Source: Verrucomicrobiota bacterium (GTDB lineage: Bacteria; Verrucomicrobiota; Verrucomicrobiia; Opitutales; Opitutaceae). From it: a stretch of 64,000 nucleotides of DNA. A program made the translations under genes and the position numbers. The notes beneath the pieces were generated by a model. That model made no database searches and had not been told where the DNA came from. It was given only the letters and a program-made list of their open reading frames with translations. The DNA lies in assembly GCA_014584295.1 (NCBI GenBank), contig JACTNC010000059.1, positions 1 through 64,000 of the forward strand, read 5' to 3'. This document shows positions 44,212 to 51,527 of this stretch, piece by piece. Numbering within the stretch: the first letter of the stretch is position 1; each line of letters starts with the position of its first letter.

Positions 44212-45723
44212 ATGCGAATCCTCAAACAACTGTATCTGGCCGGTGCAATTGGCCTTGCTCTCATCTGTCACGCAACCGGGGCACAAACCGGCAAACCACT
44301 AAACATCCTCTGGATATTCGCGGAGGATTTCAGTCCCGATCTCGGATGCTATGGGACAAAGGAGGTATGGAGTCCCAATCTCGACCGTCTGGCTGCGGAG
44401 GGCATGCGTTTTGACCGCGCGTTCACTACGGCTCCAGTGTGTTCGGCGAGCCGTTCTGCGATGATGACGGGCATGTATCAAACGACGATCAATGCGCATA
44501 ACCACAGGTCAAATCGCGGACCTGATCATCCCCTTCCTGAGGGAGTCAGGGTGATCACCGACTGGCTGCGACCCGCCGGCTACTTTACTGCAAACATCCG
44601 GGCGTTTCCCGCGCCGATCACGTTTCGCGGTGCGGGCAAAACGGATTGGAACTTCTATTACCCGGGCAAACCTTTCGACTCCGACCAATGGGCGGATTTG
44701 AAAATGCACCAGCCATTCTATGCACAGATCAATTTCTCAGAAACGCATCGGGATGCGAAATCGACAATTGCGAGCGGCCGCGCTTTCCGTGGTCCGCGAC
44801 GGGCGGATCCGGCAAAGGTTGTGATTCCCCCCTACTATCCGGACTGTCCCGAAGTGAGGGCGGATTGGGCGAATTACCTGGATGATGCGTCAGCTCTGGA
44901 TGTGAAGATCGGTGAGGTTCTTGCGTTGCTCGAACGCGATGGACTGGCGGACAATACTCTTGTGATTTTTCAGGGAGATCATGGCCAGGCGCAGATTCGC
45001 GGAAAACAGTGGTGCTACGACAGCGGCTTGAGGGTCCCGTTGATCATGCGCTGGCCGAAGGGCCTGCCTTCCCCGGCTGGATTCAAGCCGGGTACCGCAA
45101 GTGGACAGATCATCGAGGCAATCGATCTTGCGCCGACAACGCTCGCGCTCGCGGGTGTCTCAAAGCCCCCTGGGATGCAGGGGCGTGTGCTCTTTGGACC
45201 CCATGCGGATCCGGCCCGTGAACTCGCGTTCGGCGCCCGCGATCGCTGCGATGAAACGGTCTTTCGTCTCCGGACCGTGCGTGATGCAAGGTACCGCTAC
45301 ATCCGCAATTTCACCCCTGAGAAAACCTTCTTTACGCTCAATCGATACAAGGAGAACCAGTATGTCGCCATCCCTGCAATTCGCCGTCTGCATTTCGCGG
45401 GGAAACTCAACGCCGCGCAGGAATTCCTATTTGCCCCGCACATGCCTCCGGAGGAACTGTACGACCTTGAGACTGATCCCTACGAGATCAGGAACCTGAT
45501 CGACTCGGCGAAACCTGAGCATGTGGCGGCGCTCGCACGGTTGCGATCGGCATTGGAGAAGTGGATTGTCGAGTCGAATGACCACGGGCGTGTCTTTGAG
45601 CCCCCTGAAGAGATCCGGAAAATCGATGATGAGATGGAGGCGTGGTCGCGCAGCACCTTTGGCCGCCGATTCAATGACAGGCCGGACAGCGATTTTCCGA
45701 TAGGCAAGGGAGGCGCCGACTGA
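44212..45723 (+). CDS. Sulfamidase-like sulfatase
   Basis: A 503-aa exported sulfatase with a signal peptide ending near 'ATGAQT'. The metal site reads 'WIFAEDFSPDLGCYGTKEVW' (E-D in place of D-D, as in sulfamidase-like branches), the formylglycine motif is 'CSASR' (Cys77), and the second site is 'FQGDHGQAQIRGKQWCYDSG'. The GDHG-x-x-x-x-RGKQWCYDSG block resembles N-sulfoglucosamine sulfohydrolases. It ends the tandem of three sulfatases, with a 150-base gap before it that may hold its own promoter. Confidence 0.87.
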   Translation: MRILKQLYLAGAIGLALICHATGAQTGKPLNILWIFAEDFSPDLGCYGTKEVWSPNLDRLAAEGMRFDRAFTTAPVCSASRSAMMTGMYQTTINAHNHRSNRGPDHPLPEGVRVITDWLRPAGYFTANIRAFPAPITFRGAGKTDWNFYYPGKPFDSDQWADLKMHQPFYAQINFSETHRDAKSTIASGRAFRGPRRADPAKVVIPPYYPDCPEVRADWANYLDDASALDVKIGEVLALLERDGLADNTLVIFQGDHGQAQIRGKQWCYDSGLRVPLIMRWPKGLPSPAGFKPGTASGQIIEAIDLAPTTLALAGVSKPPGMQGRVLFGPHADPARELAFGARDRCDETVFRLRTVRDARYRYIRNFTPEKTFFTLNRYKENQYVAIPAIRRLHFAGKLNAAQEFLFAPHMPPEELYDLETDPYEIRNLIDSAKPEHVAALARLRSALEKWIVESNDHGRVFEPPEEIRKIDDEMEAWSRSTFGRRFNDRPDSDFPIGKGGAD

Positions 45724-45787
45724 CCCAACACGGACAAATGGGTGCGCCGAGTGCCGCGTGACATCTGAGATTCATTCACCTCCTGCC

Positions 45788-46237
45788 ATGCAATTGAGTG
45801 ACCTTATATCCATCCTGCAGGCTGCAGTCAGCCCGGTGGTTTTGATTTCAGGGGTCGGGCTGCTCGTCCTTTCGATGACCAACCGCCTTGCGCGTGTGGT
45901 GGATCGCTCGAGGCAGCTTGGGGCCGCGCGCCGTGGAAACTCGGGCGGCGAGCGGACAACCGTGGATGCTCAATTGTCGATTCTGATCCGGCGTGCACGC
46001 CTGCTACGGCGGGCGATCCGGTCATCCACCTGGTGCGTATTGATGGCTGCGGTGTTGGTGATCGAACTCTTCCTTTCCGCATTTCTCCGATTCGACGGCA
46101 CACTCATCAGCGCCTTGCTCTTTGTGTCGTGCCTGGTGTTTCTCATCGTTGCCCTCGTCAGTTTCCTTCAAGATATCAACCTTTCGCTTGTCGCACTCGA
46201 TCTGGAGCTGCAAGCCTCAGGCGGATCTGTAGCATGA
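45788..46237 (+). CDS. DUF2721-type membrane protein
   Basis: A 149-aa inner-membrane protein. It has three hydrophobic helices: about residues 10-30 ('AVSPVVLISGVGLLVLSMTN'), 75-95 ('WCVLMAAVLVIELFLSAFL') and 105-130. The loop 'RLARVVDRSRQLGAARRG' and 'QLSILIRRARLLRRAI' fit the DUF2721 family, whose function is unknown. The ATG at 45788 was chosen over the GTG at 45758. Confidence 0.75.
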   Translation: MQLSDLISILQAAVSPVVLISGVGLLVLSMTNRLARVVDRSRQLGAARRGNSGGERTTVDAQLSILIRRARLLRRAIRSSTWCVLMAAVLVIELFLSAFLRFDGTLISALLFVSCLVFLIVALVSFLQDINLSLVALDLELQASGGSVA

Positions 46238-46285
46238 CTGATTTCAGGTCGGGCACGGAGAACTTCGGGAGGAGCACGACGAAAG

Positions 46286-46387
46286 GTGATTGAGTTTTCC
46301 AGCGTGGAGCTCTGGCGGGAACGAGATTTCAATCGTGCGCTCGATGCTCTCGCTCTGCTCCAATTCTTGAAATGCCGCGGCGTCTGA
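46286..46387 (+). CDS. Possible 33-aa micro-ORF
   Basis: A GTG-started frame after a GGGAGGA stretch (about 12 bases upstream) encodes 33 residues including 'SVELWRERDFNRALDALALL', which has protein-like composition and a helical, amphipathic look. It lies between the DUF2721 gene and the end of the receptor gene on the other strand, where nothing else is called. It may be a real small protein, a relic of a larger gene, or chance. Confidence 0.25.
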   Translation: MIEFSSVELWRERDFNRALDALALLQFLKCRGV

Positions 46388-46401
46388 AACTCCTCCGCAG
46401 T

Positions 46402-49400
46402 TCAGAACTTGAATGTGTTGGTGAGGAACACCTCCGTAAGCGGGGGGATGCGGACAACAGCGACCTGGCCGTCGGGATTGGTCCAGACTGGAATGGGATC
46501 GTCTGAACCGAAGGCGTCACGGATGTTGAGCTGAATTTTCCAATCCACGCGGCCGTTCCAGATCTTGCGTTGATATCCGCAGAACACGTCGCCGCGAATC
46601 TCCGGCTCGGTAAAAAAGGCGCGGTCGAGCAGAGGCACTGGATTGCCATCTTCGTTGGGTACCGTTGGATAGCCGGTTGCGACCGCGGATTGATACCTTG
46701 CAGCTCCGCCTAGATTGAATCCCTTAAGCCTTCCGCTGCGGAACGTATAGTTGGCGACAAAATTTGCCCTGTATTTTCTTTGTTCGAGGGATACCGTCCC
46801 CTCTTTTGCAGCCTCCGCCGTTAGATTCGCAGTGACAGCATTTCGAAAGCGTGACGACAGCGTGTTGGGCTCGTCAGGGGAATCCGGCACATCCTTCACG
46901 TTGTACATGGGTGAGGCCTGCAGGATGGCCAGCATCTCGGCGGTGTACTTCTTGAGATCGGGCGCAAGGTTTGTCTGGATGGTCTCTTGCTTGGCGATGT
47001 TGAAGGCGAGGCGCAGATTGCGGGTGGGATTGGCGACGAGTTCCAACTCCCAACCTTTGGCAATGTAGTCGCTCGTGGCCACGAGACCGTCGATATTGCT
47101 GAAGCGAACCTCCTGCTGCCCGTTAACTGTCTCGATGCGGTAATTGGTTTGAGATCGAATAGCCTCCGGTTGAAGGGTGAAAATGTGGGCGAGGATCTTG
47201 TCGAAGGTATTCAGACCCGCTGCAATGAGGCGCGGATCAAAGGCGGCGATGGCGGCCGCCTCAGTAGTAAAGGCAGGATCCTCCTTCCAGTTTGCGAATG
47301 CGGTCAGGTAGCGGTTGGCCCAAGTGTTCGGGAGCGTCACGATTGAGTTACTCGAACTGTTGAGTACGCTGTAGGTAGAGCCAGTGGCAGCGGTCTCAAA
47401 AAAGTTCACCCTTGCGGAGTACTTACCCTTGAAAAGCTCAATGATCCCGCCCCATTCCTTGGTTGTGCCCGACGGCGAAGGTAGCAGCTGACCATCGAGA
47501 TTCCGGCGCGCGCCGGAAGGTTCGAAGTTTTCAGAGCCGTTCACGAATAGTCTCAGCTCAGCATCGAGCGGAAGCTTGGGGAGCCATTTCTCAGGGTAGA
47601 CACCTACAACGCTCCAGGTCACGGAGCGTGCGGTCTCCTTGGGACCCACTGGTTCGCCATTGAGCTGGGTGCTTGCAGGATTCCACTCGCCATCGGGAAG
47701 GCGAAACTCCGTCGCGGGATCGTTGTCATTGTCGAGATCCACCATATCATAAAGGGTCTGAGAATCCTTGCGCCAGCCGACGAGGCCCTTGAGATTTCCA
47801 TCGAGCAGATCACTTTGCCAACTGACAATTTCCGAACTCAGCTTTGTGCGGTTGATGTTCTCGCTGCCGAGATACCGACGGACAAAAAATTCTGCTGTTC
47901 GGATCGAGCCATTGGCACCCGGTTGCCAATAGTACAGTTTATAGGTGTCGCCGTCGGACGGAAGATGATCCTTGATCTGGCTTACCCGGGCATCAAGAGG
48001 GTTGGATACCCCGAGAAGGTTGTCGCTCAGAAAGAAAGCAGTATGGACGAGGCGATTTCCCTGGTTGATATTCTGATTGTTGACGAGGGAGGCGACATTC
48101 ACCTGGTTGCTGTCCCAGCCAATATTGGAATTAGATGTCCTCGAATCGAAGCGGTGTCCGATATAGGAGCCGGTAAGTGTGTGTTTGCCGAACAGCCAGG
48201 CAACGGTCTTGTTGTCGAAGAGATCGTCCCCATTGAGCTTAAGGTAAAGCTGCATGCGCTCGGCATCGCGTTGGGTTCGTCGGACCCGCTCGGGCGCGCC
48301 ACGTTCGCGCACCATGGCACGACCCGCGTTGGGATTCAGGTAGGCCTCCGGTGAACCGTCGCCATTGGCATCCGCGGCAACATAGAGCACCTGATTGACG
48401 TCCACGTTGATATCGGCCTGTCCGGTCCCGCCGCTTTGCCCTCCACCGAAAGGCAGCATGCTATCCTGCGTGTAGTCCTGACTATCGAAAGCGACCTCAA
48501 ACCCGGCGCGGTAGTCCCAAAAGCTCTGCTCAAGCGCGATGTTGAACGTATCGAAATCGCGCCTTCGGAAGCCATTGTCTCCTGCGAGAAGGTTGTTGTA
48601 GTAGTCGAATACTCTACGATCGATTGATTGGGCCGTGAAATTGGGGTAGAAGGGCAGGCCAAAGAGATTTCTTGAGGCTGCGTAGGTTGTGTCGCCATTG
48701 ACGCCAAGTGCTCTGCGAGCAGCAGCAGGTAACTGGCTGTACCTAAGCGTGCCCATCCCGCCCTGCAACCCATTCACGGACGAGGGCCCGCTTCCCGCGT
48801 CGGGATAGAAGAGCGCCATTTGAATAAACCAGGCTGAAATGTAGGGACCGTTGCTGAATCCACTCTGGGCATTGGAAAGTCGCCGGTCCACGATCCGCTG
48901 GGGAACAAAATTGCCGTTTGTCAGGAAGCCGGAGGCGGCACGGCCAGTGTAGGACTCGAAGTCTGTGTCGGAAGGAAGGCTCCACCAGTTGGTCAGGCCA
49001 TCATTTGGAGGAATCTGATTTGGCGGATTGCCATCGGTCTCTCCATTTTCGTAGCTGCCACGGACAATCGTGTTACCGAGGAATGCACCCCTCTTCCCCT
49101 TGTGAAGGACACCTTCGAGGGCCAGATAGGCCCGCTTGCTGGATTCAAATGCGGGACGCTGCCGAAACTCGGTGTTTTCATTGAGAGCGGCGAGGCGCAG
49201 CCCAAGCCTGCCCGGTACCAGTTCCTTGTTGATGTCCAGGGTTTCGCGGTGTGATCCGCGTTGTCCGAAGCGGAATGAGACCTTGTTGAAGTCGCGCCCG
49301 AGCACCGGCGCGATTGTGGAATTGTTAATGACGCCGCCTGCGCTTCCGATGCCGAAAAGCAGACTGTTAGGACCGCGATTGATCGTGATGCTCTCGGTGT

Positions 49401-49926
49401 TGTAAGAATCAAAGGGAATGTCCGTCAGGAAATAGTTTCTGGAAAGTTCGGCGCGCGCCAATCCCCTCACTCGTTGGTTTCCGTTTGGGTTCTCACGCTG
49501 ATCGTTGGAATTGGGACGCCCGTCCGAGATCGGACTGCCAGCAAAGTTTCCGCCCAATCCGCCCACCTCCGTGCCTGTTGTGTAGGTGAGAAGGGTCTCT
49601 ACATTGCTGGCACCTATGTCCTCCATGAACTCCTTGGTGACAACGGATATAGCCGTACCGATATCCTTCAAAGGAGTGTTCAGTCGCGTGCCTGCCAGTG
49701 TGTTCGTAGCCGCATAGCCGTTGTTGGTATCCGTAGTGACCACAAACGGACTGAGCTCCACAACAGATTCGGTTTCCTCTGCTGGTTGAGGTTGAGGGGC
49801 GCGCTGCGCCTGCAGCGGTGCGATCAAGGATGCGCAGACGAAGGGAACGAAGCGCCATGGATATGGAGATCGGCGGGAAGATGCGGAATTTCCATCCCGC
49901 GTGGTTGTGTTGAGGGCTTGTTTCAT
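46402..49926 (-). CDS. TonB-dependent outer-membrane receptor 1
   Basis: The ATG at 49926 gives 1174 aa. A signal peptide ('WRFVPFVCASLIAPLQAQ') is followed by the TonB-box-like 'VELSPFVVTTDTNNGYAATN', then the plug domain ('GTAISVVTKEFMEDIGASN', 'ESITINRGPNSLLFGIGSAG') and a long 22-strand-type barrel ending with the C-terminal Phe ('VFLTNTFKF'). It imports a large nutrient, probably an oligosaccharide, using TonB energy. No SusD-like lipoprotein gene is adjacent. The LacI gene upstream on the same strand is the likely regulator. Confidence 0.92.
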   Translation of the reverse strand: MKQALNTTTRDGNSASSRRSPYPWRFVPFVCASLIAPLQAQRAPQPQPAEETESVVELSPFVVTTDTNNGYAATNTLAGTRLNTPLKDIGTAISVVTKEFMEDIGASNVETLLTYTTGTEVGGLGGNFAGSPISDGRPNSNDQRENPNGNQRVRGLARAELSRNYFLTDIPFDSYNTESITINRGPNSLLFGIGSAGGVINNSTIAPVLGRDFNKVSFRFGQRGSHRETLDINKELVPGRLGLRLAALNENTEFRQRPAFESSKRAYLALEGVLHKGKRGAFLGNTIVRGSYENGETDGNPPNQIPPNDGLTNWWSLPSDTDFESYTGRAASGFLTNGNFVPQRIVDRRLSNAQSGFSNGPYISAWFIQMALFYPDAGSGPSSVNGLQGGMGTLRYSQLPAAARRALGVNGDTTYAASRNLFGLPFYPNFTAQSIDRRVFDYYNNLLAGDNGFRRRDFDTFNIALEQSFWDYRAGFEVAFDSQDYTQDSMLPFGGGQSGGTGQADINVDVNQVLYVAADANGDGSPEAYLNPNAGRAMVRERGAPERVRRTQRDAERMQLYLKLNGDDLFDNKTVAWLFGKHTLTGSYIGHRFDSRTSNSNIGWDSNQVNVASLVNNQNINQGNRLVHTAFFLSDNLLGVSNPLDARVSQIKDHLPSDGDTYKLYYWQPGANGSIRTAEFFVRRYLGSENINRTKLSSEIVSWQSDLLDGNLKGLVGWRKDSQTLYDMVDLDNDNDPATEFRLPDGEWNPASTQLNGEPVGPKETARSVTWSVVGVYPEKWLPKLPLDAELRLFVNGSENFEPSGARRNLDGQLLPSPSGTTKEWGGIIELFKGKYSARVNFFETAATGSTYSVLNSSSNSIVTLPNTWANRYLTAFANWKEDPAFTTEAAAIAAFDPRLIAAGLNTFDKILAHIFTLQPEAIRSQTNYRIETVNGQQEVRFSNIDGLVATSDYIAKGWELELVANPTRNLRLAFNIAKQETIQTNLAPDLKKYTAEMLAILQASPMYNVKDVPDSPDEPNTLSSRFRNAVTANLTAEAAKEGTVSLEQRKYRANFVANYTFRSGRLKGFNLGGAARYQSAVATGYPTVPNEDGNPVPLLDRAFFTEPEIRGDVFCGYQRKIWNGRVDWKIQLNIRDAFGSDDPIPVWTNPDGQVAVVRIPPLTEVFLTNTFKF

Positions 49927-50054
49927 TGGGGGGAATGGAAGGCCGCTCAAGATTCCCCATTCATCGGCAAACCTGTCAGTAGAGGGGGCCTGCCTCAGGG
50001 TGTAAGCGGGTAGGGAGGAGCGACACGAGTCTCAAACCCGGGGGCCCGTCTAGC

Positions 50055-50069
50055 AACGCATTTTGCGTT
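50055..50069. promoter_or_regulatory. Candidate operator upstream of receptor 1
   Basis: AACGCA-TTT-TGCGTT is a perfect 6-bp inverted repeat with a 3-base spacer, 129 bases upstream of the receptor-1 start and between it and the LacI-family gene. LacI-type regulators bind such short GC-centred palindromes, so this is a candidate operator. No promoter elements could be assigned with confidence. Confidence 0.45.
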
Positions 50070-50154
50070 CTATACGTTGAACTCCCCGGGCTGCACCACT
50101 ATCACTGGTTTTGACAGGTTTCGAGGTAACAGACGGATGAATCGTCACTCCCGT

Positions 50155-51258
50155 TCAGGACGAGATCCGCAGCAGATCGGAGAAGAAGGCTGCATCCAGA
50201 TCGAGAGAGGGGCCGATCCGACGAACGGTTTTTCCCTGCTTCCATGTCCCGGAAACGAAGTAGTTCATGGCGCGCACGGGTGGACCGGATTCACCACGGT
50301 GAAGTTGCGACACCACGAGGTCGACTGCGGCTGATCCGATATGGTCGCTGTTCCCGTAAACGCCGCTTGTGTTCTTGTGCTCAGGCACCCAGTCGAGATG
50401 CACCCATCCGACCGAAGGAGATCCGCTTCTTTCGTGCAACTGAAGCAGTGAGTGGATCACTTGGTCGGTGCCAAACACGACATCGGGGCGGTGACGTTTC
50501 AGCCAGCGTGCCAGTTTGCCCGGATCGTCTCTTTGGTAGCGACAAATCGGCAGTTTTGCGAGGCCCCGCGTGTACTCCTGGACCGCCCAAAAACCCGCGG
50601 AGCAGCGGTGCGCCATCGCGCTGTCAAAGTGTTCTCCCACGACAAGGCCAAGCCTTCGGTAGCCGAGGGCGAGCACCTCGCGTGCCGCGATAATCGCCCG
50701 CATGTATTGGTCGTTGGCAACGTAGTGGATCTGAGGTCGGGACAACGGGACGCCCACTGATGCAGCTGCAAACGGAGTGATGTCGATTGGCAGCACTCGG
50801 TTTGGACACGATGTACTCGGTGCGTGCTCGACCACGATTCCCATGATATTCCGTGCATGGAGCATCTCCAGCAGCCTGCGCGGGGAGAGGCCTGGCTCGA
50901 GAAAGAACTCGTCAAGATTGTATCCCAGTTCCGAGGCGCGGCGGCGTGCCCCTTCGACGTAGTTCCGATACACGCGTCCTGCGAGGAGCGGTGTGGATTC
51001 CGGAACCGTGTGGATGTAGCCCAGTGTTCCTCTAAAACCGGCATTTCTCCTTCGAACGCGCGACAGAAGCAGAGATACGAGAGGATTCGGAGTGTAGCCC
51101 AGCTTTCTGGCGGCCGTATGGATCTTCCTGCGGGTCTTTTCCGGCAATCGCGGATCGTTGCGCAAGGCGAGCGACACCGTGGAGAGGTGCACGTTGACGG
51201 CGTCCGCGATCATCTTCTGCGTGACGATGGTCTTGCCGATCTGGTTCAACGATTGCAC
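50155..51258 (-). CDS. LacI-family transcriptional regulator 1
   Basis: Starting at the GTG at 51258 gives 367 aa (the frame opens to a GTG at 51303). The N-terminal helix-turn-helix reads 'TQKMIADAVNVHLSTVSLAL' and the hinge helix is 'KLGYTPNPLVSLLLS'. The periplasmic-binding-protein-like sensor domain follows, with 'AREVLALGYRRLGLVVGEHF' and 'DVVFGTDQVIHSLLQL'. It likely senses a sugar and controls the receptors on either side: receptor 1 downstream on the same strand and receptor 2 divergent across a 225-270 base gap. Confidence 0.9.
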   Translation of the reverse strand: MQSLNQIGKTIVTQKMIADAVNVHLSTVSLALRNDPRLPEKTRRKIHTAARKLGYTPNPLVSLLLSRVRRRNAGFRGTLGYIHTVPESTPLLAGRVYRNYVEGARRRASELGYNLDEFFLEPGLSPRRLLEMLHARNIMGIVVEHAPSTSCPNRVLPIDITPFAAASVGVPLSRPQIHYVANDQYMRAIIAAREVLALGYRRLGLVVGEHFDSAMAHRCSAGFWAVQEYTRGLAKLPICRYQRDDPGKLARWLKRHRPDVVFGTDQVIHSLLQLHERSGSPSVGWVHLDWVPEHKNTSGVYGNSDHIGSAAVDLVVSQLHRGESGPPVRAMNYFVSGTWKQGKTVRRIGPSLDLDAAFFSDLLRISS

Positions 51259-51479
51259 TGAACAGGCGCCGTGCCTGGTGGTCAACGGGCAAGATGCTAC
51301 CACGGCCGCTTGAAAATGGGGTTGCCTGCATCCGAAGGCTGCCCGATTTCGTCAAATTCATACAACGGTTTGAATGACCATGGGCTTGCTTGACCGGCTG
51401 TCCCGATGTCAGGGGTCATCGACAATGCAACAATCGTGTAACCCGCGCGTTTTGGCTCGCGGTCCCCAGTTAGCCATGC

Positions 51480-51499
51480 AGTGAAGTGGGTTTCACTTC
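51480..51499. promoter_or_regulatory. Inverted repeat in receptor 2 leader
   Basis: Two overlapping symmetric elements share this stretch: AGTGAA-N6-TTCACT (51480-51497) and GAAGTG-N5-CACTTC (51483-51499). It ends 29 bases before the receptor-2 ATG, so it may be a leader hairpin masking the ribosome-binding region or a regulator site. The sequence differs from the palindrome near receptor 1. Confidence 0.35.
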
Positions 51500-51527
51500 G
51501 ACATTTCCTCACCACTCATACCTCAGC

